A stretch of DNA of 34,907 nucleotides from Nitrospirales bacterium (GTDB taxonomy: Bacteria > Nitrospirota > Nitrospiria > Nitrospirales > UBA2166), in NCBI GenBank assembly GCA_012965905.1, contig DTRN01000073.1, positions 1 through 34,907 of the forward strand. Direction: 5' to 3'. Under the pieces are notes generated by a model. The model saw only the letters and a program-made list of their open reading frames with translations, did no database searches and was not told the origin of the DNA. A program made the translations under genes and the position numbers. Shown here one piece after another: positions 1 to 7,571 of the stretch. Position 1 is the stretch's first letter, and each line of letters opens with the position of its first letter.

Positions 1-279
1 TTTAACCGTGGGATCCGCGGGACCCCGGTGTTTGCCTGCGGGCGGATCTATGATCCAGCGCTGGGCGAGACGGTCATTACTCGAGGCGTTGCGGATGGGA
101 TTGTTGTCTCACGTGGGATGTTTGCAGATCCCGACTGGGTACTAAAAGCTGAGGAGGGACGAGCGGCCGATCTGCTCCACTGCATTCCAGACTGCTACGA
201 ATGTATTCAGACACAGAAAACAGGGGCAACCTGTGCGGTGTGGCCTTACGAAATAAAAAAGAAAGGGATTTGGGATTAA
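1..279 (+). CDS. NADH:flavin oxidoreductase (old yellow enzyme family), C-terminal fragment
   Basis: The open frame enters from the left edge, so only the last 92 residues are visible. They match the end of the TIM barrel of the old yellow enzyme / 2,4-dienoyl-CoA reductase family: a GRIYDP strand-turn, then a GVADGIVVSRG strand and FADPDW, which in the family close the FMN-phosphate site, followed by a short cysteine-bearing tail (CIPDCYEC). In the larger members (2,4-dienoyl-CoA reductase, trimethylamine dehydrogenase) cysteines after the barrel bind a 4Fe-4S cluster; whether this tail does so cannot be decided, because the protein ends soon afterwards in ...KKKGIWD. The substrate cannot be read from this piece. 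The gene runs convergently into yqgE with a 4-base overlap of the stop codons. Confidence 0.75.
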   Translation, partial: FNRGIRGTPVFACGRIYDPALGETVITRGVADGIVVSRGMFADPDWVLKAEEGRAADLLHCIPDCYECIQTQKTGATCAVWPYEIKKKGIWD

Positions 280-836
280 TTCATTGTTGGGTCTGGAGGC
301 ATACTCGCATAAATAGAATATTCTTCGCTCAAAGACGCAAGCAACGTTGACCACACTCGGGCGGGTTCCATGTCGAAGATGAATTTCTGATCTGCGGGAA
401 CCAGCTTCCAGGATGATTCCCCTAATTCAGACTCCAACTGGTTTGAACTCCATCCGGCATACCCCACATAGGCGCGAATAGAATTTGGCGACGACAAGGA
501 GGCAAGCATGTCTTCAAGAACGGTTAACGAGCCTCCGAGATATATGCCGTCGGCTACGTGTTCAGATTCCGGAACCTGCTCCTCACCACGGCACAGTGTC
601 ATGATGTGGTCCGGTTGAACGGGACCGCCCGAATAGATGACATCTAACGTCGAACGAGTGCCGTCGATACTTGGAATGGCCTCAGATAGCCTGAGCGTTG
701 TCGGTCGGTTGACCACGACCCCAAGGGAGCCTTGATCGTTATGCTCGCACAGCAGCACAACTGTTTGACTGAAATTGGGATCACGAAGCTTGGGGTCTGC
801 GATAAGAAATATTCCCTTTTTCAGTGGCATTGTCAT
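276..836 (-). CDS. yqgE: YqgE/AlgH family protein
   Basis: A 186-residue protein starting MTMPLKKGIFLIADP. It carries the family hallmarks near the N-terminus: the KG.FLIA.P.L.DPNF strand, VVLLCEHNDQGSLGVVVNRP, and then a GGPV segment. This cytosolic fold (DUF179) is widespread in Gram-negative bacteria; AlgH of Pseudomonas is linked to alginate control, but no biochemical activity is established. The frame is open 35 codons further upstream, but that extension has no family similarity. The ATG at 836 gives the usual family length of about 187 residues and has a GGGA-type ribosome site about nine bases before it, so I chose it. The gene is divergent from the YdcF-like gene across about 140 bases. 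Confidence 0.9.
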   Translation of the reverse strand: MTMPLKKGIFLIADPKLRDPNFSQTVVLLCEHNDQGSLGVVVNRPTTLRLSEAIPSIDGTRSTLDVIYSGGPVQPDHIMTLCRGEEQVPESEHVADGIYLGGSLTVLEDMLASLSSPNSIRAYVGYAGWSSNQLESELGESSWKLVPADQKFIFDMEPARVWSTLLASLSEEYSIYASMPPDPTMN

Positions 837-978
837 ATCAGTTCCCACAGCAGGCGATGCGTACTTGATGCTCTGTATCTCTGAATATGATAAAAGGATT
901 TTTCGCGTGAGGCAAGGCATCCACATGCTGGCCCGATTCACGTTTTCAGTCGACCCGAGGAGAGGCTAACATCACGCA

Positions 979-1737
979 ATGTTCTTTGTCTTATCCAAAA
1001 CATTACAGTATTTCATTTTTCCTTTAACCTTGGTGCTTCTCGCCTTGATTGCCGTCTTCGCGCTCTATTATCGCAAGCACACCCGAGCAGTATTTGGGGC
1101 GCTGATAGTGGGCCTCTATGTCCTGTGCATGCCGATTACATCAGGCTCGCTGGTGGGATGGCTGGAAGGTCCGCGTCCCTCTCCTGACATTTTTGAGCAG
1201 AAGTATGATGTTGCCGTGGTGCTGACCGGAATGCTCAACCTCGGGTTAAGCACAGAAGGCAATCTCGAATTTCAAGAGGGAGTCGATCGAATTTTAGCCG
1301 GTATTTCCGTGGTGAGACGTGGGATCGCGGATCAACTCCTCATTACGGGCGGAAGTGGAAGTCTGTTGGATCAAAGCAAAAGTGAAGCCGTGCTCCTTAG
1401 GGAGTTTGCGATGGAGGCTGGTCTTTCCTCGGACCAGATCATCATCGATCCAACCTCCCGAAACACACATGAAAATGCCGTCAATACCGCCACACTGGCT
1501 CGCGAACGCGGGTATGGCAAGATCCTTCTGATCACGTCTGCGTTCCATATGCGAAGGTCAGAAGCAGCCTTCAACAAGCAGGGGCTCTTCCCCGTCGTCT
1601 ATCCCGTAGATTTCAGGACCTCTGGCACCATCAGCGTATTCAGTTTCTTGCCCTCAGCAGGTGCATTAAGCGGAATCACATGGATGATTCACGAGCTGGT
1701 GGGGCTGGCTGTCTACCGAATGCAGGGGTACATTTAG
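979..1737 (+). CDS. YdcF/SanA/ElyC-like DUF218 membrane protein
   Basis: A 252-residue protein. Two hydrophobic helices lie in the first 55 residues (around 8-28 and 36-55), followed by a soluble DUF218 domain. The domain shows the expected motifs: VAVVLTGM at its start, LLITGGSG, SRNTHENA and ITSAFHMRRS, which together form the Rossmann-like pocket of the YdcF/ElyC family. ElyC and SanA homologues of Enterobacteria affect cell envelope integrity (lipid carrier or peptidoglycan metabolism), so an envelope role is reasonable; the reaction is unknown. The domain is expected to face the periplasm in the ElyC type. The last residues again contain a hydrophobic stretch. The gene stands alone, convergent with the SRAP gene. 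Confidence 0.85.
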   Translation: MFFVLSKTLQYFIFPLTLVLLALIAVFALYYRKHTRAVFGALIVGLYVLCMPITSGSLVGWLEGPRPSPDIFEQKYDVAVVLTGMLNLGLSTEGNLEFQEGVDRILAGISVVRRGIADQLLITGGSGSLLDQSKSEAVLLREFAMEAGLSSDQIIIDPTSRNTHENAVNTATLARERGYGKILLITSAFHMRRSEAAFNKQGLFPVVYPVDFRTSGTISVFSFLPSAGALSGITWMIHELVGLAVYRMQGYI

Positions 1738-1770
1738 TGAAAGCGGAGCACGTGACATTATGCTTAAGCG

Positions 1771-2442
1771 TTACGATAACGGGACTAAACACTCTTCGGT
1801 ATCATTTCTAGGATTATTCACGACTTGGCTTACTGGATAGGCTTCCATCGCATCTTCCAGAAATGGGCGCAGTAGGATCTGCAAGCTCTCCACATCGCTT
1901 GTCTCGTGATCCAGCCACTGTCCGTAGTTTTCCGGACCGATGATAACAGGCATGCGAGCATGGATCGGCGATAGCATCTGATTTGGCACTGTTGTAATGA
2001 TGGTGCATGATTCGATAGCGGTGCTTCCGCCTTTTCCCACCCACAAATCCCAGAGGCCGGCAAGTGCGAAGGGCGCACCATCCTTCATGCGGATGTAATG
2101 GGGTTGTTTTCCTCCATCTGTGCTCTGCCACTCGTAGTACCCGTCTGCAGGTACTAAGCATCGTCGACTGCGGAACGGTCCACGAAATGAAGGTTTGATC
2201 CTGACGGTCTCTGCCCGTGCGTTGATGATTCCATGGTCTGCTTTTCGCTCTCTCGACCAGCCGGGGATCAGACCCCAGCGTAGCTCCACGAGTTCTTTCA
2301 CACCACCAGCGGCGATGCGGACAAGAGGAATTTGCTGTGTTGGTGCGATGTTATATCGTGGCTTGAGTTCCTGCGTGCTCTCGACCGAGAATAGCATTTC
2401 AATGAGGTGAGATGAGGTGGTAAGTGTATAGCGGCCACACAT
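1771..2442 (-). CDS. SRAP-domain protein (YedK/HMCES family)
   Basis: A 223-residue SOS-response-associated peptidase family protein. In the family it binds abasic sites in single-stranded DNA and forms a thiazolidine cross-link through the N-terminal cysteine exposed after methionine removal. Visible motifs: MCGRYTL at the start (Cys2), YNIAPTQ, a WGLIPGW segment, NARAETV, CLVPADGYYEW with the conserved Glu, and PIHARMPVI with the conserved His. I start at the ATG at 2442 because only that places Cys next to the initiator. Two in-frame ATGs lie 9 and 12 bases upstream; the nearer of them also gives Met-Cys (MCRMCGRY). No strong ribosome site separates the choices. The gene is divergent from recQ, which also acts on damaged or stalled DNA. 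Confidence 0.92.
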   Translation of the reverse strand: MCGRYTLTTSSHLIEMLFSVESTQELKPRYNIAPTQQIPLVRIAAGGVKELVELRWGLIPGWSRERKADHGIINARAETVRIKPSFRGPFRSRRCLVPADGYYEWQSTDGGKQPHYIRMKDGAPFALAGLWDLWVGKGGSTAIESCTIITTVPNQMLSPIHARMPVIIGPENYGQWLDHETSDVESLQILLRPFLEDAMEAYPVSQVVNNPRNDTEECLVPLS

Positions 2443-2510
2443 GCGACACATCATAACTCACGGGAGGAGTGATTGACATTTCAAACCGACGATTGCAGGG
2501 TAAACGTGAA

Positions 2511-4553
2511 ATGAAAACTCTGGACCATCTCTTGCAGACCGCATTTGGCCTCTCGGTATTCCGCCCCTATCAGGAAGCAGTCTGTGAAACCGTCATCGAA
2601 GGGAGAGATTCTCTTCTTGTCATGCCGACCGGGTCAGGCAAGTCGCTTTGTTACCAATTGCCCGGTATTGCTCGGGCAGGGACGACCCTTGTCATTTCGC
2701 CTCTCATCGCGCTGATGGAGGACCAGGTCGCAAAACTGAAGGAAGTCGGTTTACGAGCCGAACGCATTCACTCCGGACGCGACAGAAGCTTATTCCAACA
2801 CATCACCGCAAAATATCTTGAAGGGCATCTCGATTTTCTTTTCATCGCACCGGAGCGCTTAGGCGTTTCCGGCTTTTCTGAGATGCTTGTGAAGCGCAAG
2901 CCTATTCTTGTCGCAGTTGACGAAGCGCACTGTATTTCGCATTGGGGTCATGACTTTCGCCCGGACTATCGTATGCTGGGCCAACGTATTCCCCAGTTTC
3001 GGCCGGCTCCGGTCATTGCTCTGACTGCAACGGCTACACCAGTTGTTCAGAACGATATTGTCACTCAACTAGGCATGGAGAATGCTGCGCGTTTCATTCA
3101 CGGTTTCCGACGCACCAACATTGCTGCCGAAGTCGCTAAGATGCGGCCATCAGAGCGACGTGAGACGGTTCGACGGATTCTCCGGGATAGTGGAAGACCT
3201 GCCATTGTGTACGTTCCGAGTAGAAAAGAGGCTGATCTTCTCGGAGAGGCACTTCACGAGGACTTTCCGGCTGCCGCCTACCACGCGGGGATGTCTTCAG
3301 CGGAACGAGAGCGTGTCCAGGCGGAATTCCTGTCGGGAACCTTGGATGTCATTGTCGCCACCATTGCGTTTGGCATGGGGGTGGACAAACCAAATATCCG
3401 TACGGTGATACATACGGCTCTTCCCGGCAGCCTAGAAGCTTACTACCAAGAAATCGGCCGTGCGGGCCGAGACGGTAAACCCTGCCGTGCCGTATTGCTT
3501 CACTCATATGGAGACCGACGCACACACAATTTTTTCCACGACCGCGATTACCCTGACCCAGTGGTTCTCGGAAAAATCTTTGAGGCGTTACACGCCGGAG
3601 CCCAGCCCAAAGAGCTTGTGCGTGACGAGGTTAACCTTGCCGCAGATATATTTGAACGCGCCCTTGAAAAGCTTTGGGTTCACGGAGGCGCCGTTGTCGA
3701 TCCTGAAGAGAACATTGTGCGTGGTGAAGAGTCCTGGAAGGAGACGTATCAACTTCAGAAGGATCACAAGCTTGCTCAGCTTAACCAGATGGGACGATAT
3801 GCCGACGGCCACGAGTGCCGAATGCTGCATCTCATTCAACACTTTGGCGATCGGACTGATTCTGAAATACCGTGTGATCTCTGCGATGTCTGTGCGCCCG
3901 GCTCCTGTATGGTGCGTGCGTCTCGACGGCCGACGCCCGACGAAGAGCAGACCATGTGTAAAATCTTAGGCGTTCTGAGAGGCCGCAATGGACTCTCGAC
4001 GGGGCAGTTGTACCGGGGAACGTGTTCCGACAACGCCACAGATCGCCGAACATTTGAGGGGCTTTTGCTGGGCCTGTCACGCGCCGGATTCATAAAGGTG
4101 AATGATGACAGCTTCGAGAAAGAGGGGCACGTCATTCACTTTCAGCGCGCCTATCTCACTGAGGGCGGTTATGCGGCGGAACAGCAGGAGGTTGCCGGGA
4201 TTCGGCTCACTGAACACCCCGCACCGAGGTTAAAACCTCGCCGTAAACGTGGACACGACCGCGGCAGCAAGGCGGCAGTCGTGCCAAGGAAGGCACAACG
4301 ACAGCCACAACCATCTGTGAAAGATGCTGCGCCGGAACTGATTGTGGCGCTCAAGACGTGGCGGCTCGCTGAAGCCAGAAAGCGCGAGATTCCAGCCTTC
4401 AGGATTCTGTCTGATCGTGTGTTACGTGCGATTGCAGCGGCGAAGCCGGAAAATGAAGAAGATTTACTGGTCGTGTCGGGTGTCGGTCCAATATTAACGC
4501 GGGTTTTTGGGGACAAAATCCTTGAGATTGTGAAGGAAAGCGCGGCTTATTAG
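2511..4553 (+). CDS. recQ: ATP-dependent DNA helicase RecQ
   Basis: A 680-residue 3'-5' DNA helicase for repair and replication-fork processing. The order is complete: an N-terminal FRPYQ motif (motif 0), Walker A PTGSGKS near residue 40, DEAHCISHWGHDFRPDY near 137, TATAT, the second RecA lobe with AYHAGM, VATIAFGMGVDKP and QEIGRAGRDG, a RecQ zinc-binding region with four cysteines around residues 430-460 (ECRM...CDLCDVC), a winged-helix segment, then a basic linker and a C-terminal HRDC-like domain (LKTWRLAEARKREIPAF). The frame is also open from a GTG at 2469, but there the GGGAGGA directly touches the start codon, while the ATG at 2511 has AGGG about ten bases upstream and fits the usual RecQ N-terminus. 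Either start is possible. Confidence 0.93.
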   Translation: MKTLDHLLQTAFGLSVFRPYQEAVCETVIEGRDSLLVMPTGSGKSLCYQLPGIARAGTTLVISPLIALMEDQVAKLKEVGLRAERIHSGRDRSLFQHITAKYLEGHLDFLFIAPERLGVSGFSEMLVKRKPILVAVDEAHCISHWGHDFRPDYRMLGQRIPQFRPAPVIALTATATPVVQNDIVTQLGMENAARFIHGFRRTNIAAEVAKMRPSERRETVRRILRDSGRPAIVYVPSRKEADLLGEALHEDFPAAAYHAGMSSAERERVQAEFLSGTLDVIVATIAFGMGVDKPNIRTVIHTALPGSLEAYYQEIGRAGRDGKPCRAVLLHSYGDRRTHNFFHDRDYPDPVVLGKIFEALHAGAQPKELVRDEVNLAADIFERALEKLWVHGGAVVDPEENIVRGEESWKETYQLQKDHKLAQLNQMGRYADGHECRMLHLIQHFGDRTDSEIPCDLCDVCAPGSCMVRASRRPTPDEEQTMCKILGVLRGRNGLSTGQLYRGTCSDNATDRRTFEGLLLGLSRAGFIKVNDDSFEKEGHVIHFQRAYLTEGGYAAEQQEVAGIRLTEHPAPRLKPRRKRGHDRGSKAAVVPRKAQRQPQPSVKDAAPELIVALKTWRLAEARKREIPAFRILSDRVLRAIAAAKPENEEDLLVVSGVGPILTRVFGDKILEIVKESAAY

Positions 4554-4577
4554 TCGACTCAAAATATTGCAACTGGT

Positions 4578-4605
4578 TTGAGTAGGGGAGGGAATGTTAT
4601 ATTGT
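4578..4605 (+). promoter_or_regulatory. Candidate sigma70-type promoter of the seven-gene operon
   Basis: In the 118-base gap after recQ there is TTGAGT (4578-4583), 16 bases, then TATTGT (4600-4605), overlapping TATATT at 4598. The first operon gene follows at 4672 with AGGGG six bases before its ATG. The match to consensus is only fair, but it is the best one in the gap and the operon needs a start near here. Confidence 0.3.
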
Positions 4606-4671
4606 GCCGCGGTTTTTAGTGGTGTCTTACGGCTTAAATGACAAACCTTAGAGGAGAACTAGGGGCAAATC

Positions 4672-5154
4672 ATGACATCTACTGACGTCGTTCAAATGCT
4701 GGTTGATTCAGACTTTAATTTTTATACTGGAGTGCCGGACTCGATGCTGGCCGGTATCATTGCGGTGTTGACTGCTCAAGGACGCTATGTTTCTTCTGTT
4801 CGAGAGGATGAAGCTGTTGGCATAGCCGCGGGAGCCTTTCTTGGAGGAAAGCAACCTGTTGTTCTGATGCAGAATTCTGGTCTTGGAAACTGTCTCAATG
4901 CGTTAACGTCACTCAATCTCATTTATGCCATGCCCTGTCTCTTGCTGATTTCTTGGCGTGGATATCAGGGGAATGATGCGCCAGAACACCTCGTCATGGG
5001 TGAGGTTTGTACGAAGATCCTTGACACAATCTCTATTCCTTCTCGGCTGATTGCTACGGATACCCTTCAGAATGATATTGGATGGGCACGGGACCATATG
5101 AAGTCGAAGCGGACTCCGGTAGCCCTGATGTTGACGCAAGGTGTACTGGCATGA
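4672..5154 (+). CDS. Phosphonopyruvate/sulfopyruvate decarboxylase-type ThDP enzyme, alpha subunit
   Basis: A 160-residue protein equal to the N-terminal PYR domain of thiamine-diphosphate decarboxylases. It begins with the family pattern FYTGVPDSML, has VREDEAVGIAAGA with the Glu (about residue 47) that activates the ThDP aminopyrimidine, and QNSGLGNCLNALTSL. This is the typical sequence of phosphonopyruvate decarboxylase (Ppd, giving phosphonoacetaldehyde) and sulfopyruvate decarboxylase ComD (giving sulfoacetaldehyde). Ppd is usually one chain of about 380 residues; here the enzyme is split, as in ComD/ComE, so the substrate cannot be fixed from family alone. The neighbouring aminotransferase favours phosphonopyruvate. 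First gene of the operon, with a good ribosome site; its stop overlaps the beta-subunit start (ATGA). Confidence 0.82.
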   Translation: MTSTDVVQMLVDSDFNFYTGVPDSMLAGIIAVLTAQGRYVSSVREDEAVGIAAGAFLGGKQPVVLMQNSGLGNCLNALTSLNLIYAMPCLLLISWRGYQGNDAPEHLVMGEVCTKILDTISIPSRLIATDTLQNDIGWARDHMKSKRTPVALMLTQGVLA

Positions 5155-5717
5155 CACGTGCCGAAGCGATTCATGCCGTTCTCAGCAAGCTCACGGATGA
5201 GCTGGTGATCGTGTGCAACGGATTTCCCTCGCGGGAAGCGTTTGCCTTTCGGGATCGTCCCGAACAGTTTTATATGATTGGATCGATGGGACTTGCTTCT
5301 GCCATTGGTGTTGGTATTGCTCTTGCCAAACCTACACGGACCGTCGTGGTGTTGGACGGTGATGGCAGTGTTCTTATGAACATGGGGACTCTCGCCACCA
5401 TTTCAGCGCATCAACCAAAAAATCTTCTGCACATTCTGTTTGACAATGAAGTCTATGGAAGTACTGGAGATCAAGCGACCCTGTCCAATATCGTGCCGCT
5501 CGACGCTGTTGCCAAATCCTGTGGATATGCATCCGTGAATCGGGTGCTGGAAGAGCACCTCGTGAGACCAACCGTTGAACAGATGTTGAACGCTCAGGGA
5601 CCGGGGTTCTTGTTGGTCAAGGTCTCCACACAAGTAGGTGAAGTCCCACGTGTCGATGTCGATCCTGATGCGATGACAGAACGGTTTATCAAAGCTGCCA
5701 ACGGAATGCCACCGTGA
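5151..5717 (+). CDS. Phosphonopyruvate/sulfopyruvate decarboxylase-type ThDP enzyme, beta subunit
   Basis: A 188-residue partner of the preceding gene, equal to the C-terminal PP domain that holds the diphosphate and magnesium. The ThDP motif is GDGSVLMNMG (residues 70-79) through FDNEVYGSTG with Asn99, as in Ppd and ComE. The N-terminus MTRAEAI...VCNGFPSREAF and the IGSMGLASAIGVGIAL segment are also typical. The start is the ATG at 5151, sharing ATGA with the alpha stop; the frame is open further upstream, but that part lies over the alpha gene and has no similarity. Alpha and beta should form one active site at their interface. The gene in turn overlaps the transaminase start (GTGA), so translational coupling is likely. 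Confidence 0.85.
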   Translation: MTRAEAIHAVLSKLTDELVIVCNGFPSREAFAFRDRPEQFYMIGSMGLASAIGVGIALAKPTRTVVVLDGDGSVLMNMGTLATISAHQPKNLLHILFDNEVYGSTGDQATLSNIVPLDAVAKSCGYASVNRVLEEHLVRPTVEQMLNAQGPGFLLVKVSTQVGEVPRVDVDPDAMTERFIKAANGMPP

Positions 5718-6802
5718 TTCTTCTGAATCCCGGGCCGGTAAACGTGTCTGCGCGTGTGCGGCAAGCGCTGCTTCGTGATGACATTTGTCATCGTGAGGAG
5801 GAGTTTTCGTCTCTTCTGCGCGACATCCAATCGAAGCTCATTCAGGCATTTGCGCACGATCAAGACTATCTCGCTGTCGTTATTTCATGTTCCGGTACTG
5901 CGGCGGTCGAAGCCGCGATTTCGTCGGCTGTCGCACCGGGAACGAAGGTCCTTGTGATCAAGAACGGAGTCTATGGCGAGCGAATGGCAGAGATCGCCCG
6001 AGCGTACCGTCTTGGCCGGTTTGAATTGGCCTCTGATTGGACCCAACCGCCGCCGCTCGACCAGATTGAGATGGCACTCAATGATGATCCATCGATTCAG
6101 GTCATCGCGATGGTGCACCACGAAACAACAACCGGATTACGGAACCCAGTGGAGGCTGTTGGGGAACTTGCCCACCGCTATGAAAAGGTCTTTCTCGTTG
6201 ATGCGGTGAGTGCAATTGCGGGAGAGCCCATTGACCTTGAAGCGAGCCATATCGATATTCTTGCCGGGACAGCTGGAAAGTGCATTCAAGGGTTCCCAGG
6301 GGTTTCGTTCCTGTTAGTGCGGGATGCTTTCATGGAAACCATGCGGACGTATCCAAAGCGGTCGGTATTCCTGCACCTTCCTTCCTATTGCCGGGAGGAC
6401 GATGTTCCCTCAGTTCCGTTTACCCCATCGGTTCAAATCCACTATGCCTTTCACGAGGCCCTCGTAGAACTCTTGGACGAAGGGGTTGATCAGCGGATCG
6501 ATCGATATCATCGTGTCTCGCGTTATCTTCGGGAACGTTTTCGCGGTCTCGCTTTGCAATGTCTGGTTCCAGAAGAACATGGCTCTAATACCATCACGGC
6601 GGTTTGGTTGCCGGCACCGCTCACCTATGTTGAACTTCACGATCAACTCAAAGCCAAAGGGTTTGTGATTTATGCTGGGCAGGGCGCGTTGCATTCCAAG
6701 ATTTTTCGCGTTGCCAATATGGGGGCATTAACACAATCAGACTTCGAAGGATTTATTGGCGCGCTGGAACAGGTATGTCAGAACACGGGTGTCGAAACAT
6801 GA
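5714..6802 (+). CDS. phnW: 2-aminoethylphosphonate:pyruvate transaminase-like (PhnW family)
   Basis: A 362-residue class V, fold type I PLP aminotransferase. It starts LLNPGPVNVSARVR, followed by CHREEEF, the signature opening of PhnW. Other landmarks: SCSGTAAVEA for the PLP phosphate, VHHETTTG (135-141), the PLP-ring Asp in LVDAVSA (163) and the Schiff-base Lys in GTAGKCIQG (189). PhnW interconverts phosphonoacetaldehyde and 2-aminoethylphosphonate. Downstream of a decarboxylase it would run towards 2-aminoethylphosphonate, using an amino donor such as alanine. The class V family also contains relatives with other substrates, so sulfoacetaldehyde (giving taurine) is a formal alternative. GTG start overlapping the previous stop; its own stop overlaps the next ATG. 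Confidence 0.85.
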   Translation: MILLNPGPVNVSARVRQALLRDDICHREEEFSSLLRDIQSKLIQAFAHDQDYLAVVISCSGTAAVEAAISSAVAPGTKVLVIKNGVYGERMAEIARAYRLGRFELASDWTQPPPLDQIEMALNDDPSIQVIAMVHHETTTGLRNPVEAVGELAHRYEKVFLVDAVSAIAGEPIDLEASHIDILAGTAGKCIQGFPGVSFLLVRDAFMETMRTYPKRSVFLHLPSYCREDDVPSVPFTPSVQIHYAFHEALVELLDEGVDQRIDRYHRVSRYLRERFRGLALQCLVPEEHGSNTITAVWLPAPLTYVELHDQLKAKGFVIYAGQGALHSKIFRVANMGALTQSDFEGFIGALEQVCQNTGVET

Positions 6803-7554
6803 GAGCAATTATTCTTGCGGCGGGTGTTGGGCGACGTATGGCTCCTGTGACTGACTCCATGCCGAAGTGCCTCATGCCTTTTGGAGGCCGTTCGCTTCTT
6901 GCATGGTACTTGGATGGGCTCCAATCTGTTGGGATCACCAATGCCTCGATTGTGGTGGGGTATCGCAAGGAACAGATTATGGAGGAAGCGACGGTTGTCG
7001 CTCCTTCGATGTCGATCCGGTGGGTCATCAACGAGGAGTTTCGCCGAGGAAGTATCTACTCGTTATGGGTCGCTCGAACAGAATGTGATGATGATGTTCT
7101 GGTTATGGATGCCGATGTTCTATTTCCCAGGGTCTTTCTGACTCGTTTGTTGGAGTCTGCGCATCCCAATGCCGTTCTTGTGGATCAACATGTGACGCAA
7201 CGTGATGAGGAACGAATGGTCATGGTGCGTGAGGGACGGGTTGTCGCGTTGACGAAAACACCACCCGTTGGCGCAGTTTCCCACGGAGAGGGTGTTGGGT
7301 TTCTCAAGATTGCGGCCTCACATGCGGAATGTATTGGTGAGACTCTCAACCCGTATATTTCAAGTGGAAATCTTGATATTGAGTATGAGGACGCGCTAGG
7401 AGAATTTTTTGAACGTGTCGACGTTGGATATGAAGAAATCGGCGATATGTCGTGGATAGAGATTGATTGTGTGGCGGATCGGGATCGAGCCCAGGCCGAT
7501 GTGTTGCCGGGTATTATCCGTCTCGATGAAGCTCACGATGTGTCGGTATTGTAG
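6799..7554 (+). CDS. MobA/LicC-like nucleotidyltransferase, probably activating the phosphonate head group
   Basis: A 251-residue single-domain NTP transferase. Residues 3-14 (AIILAAGVGRRM) and MPKCLMPFGG (21-30) form the nucleotide-binding signature, and VMDADVLFP holds the metal-binding Asp. GDMSWIEIDCVAD near the end is the usual second metal/product segment of LicC, PntC and sugar-phosphate cytidylyltransferases. PntC makes CMP-2-aminoethylphosphonate from CTP, and LicC makes CDP-choline. Its place directly after a PhnW-like gene, in an operon that ends with a CDP-alcohol phosphotransferase, points to a PntC-like role; that is inference from context. Unlike several PepM-cytidylyltransferase fusions, no mutase domain is attached. 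Start at the ATG at 6799, coupled by ATGA to phnW. Confidence 0.75.
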   Translation: MRAIILAAGVGRRMAPVTDSMPKCLMPFGGRSLLAWYLDGLQSVGITNASIVVGYRKEQIMEEATVVAPSMSIRWVINEEFRRGSIYSLWVARTECDDDVLVMDADVLFPRVFLTRLLESAHPNAVLVDQHVTQRDEERMVMVREGRVVALTKTPPVGAVSHGEGVGFLKIAASHAECIGETLNPYISSGNLDIEYEDALGEFFERVDVGYEEIGDMSWIEIDCVADRDRAQADVLPGIIRLDEAHDVSVL

Positions 7555-7571
7555 GAGAAAGGGAAAGACAG

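Noticed and set aside
4554-4671. Riboswitch or leader in the gap before the seven-gene operon
   Set aside because: The gap is short and I could not fold a known riboswitch pattern; only a weak promoter-like match is supportable.
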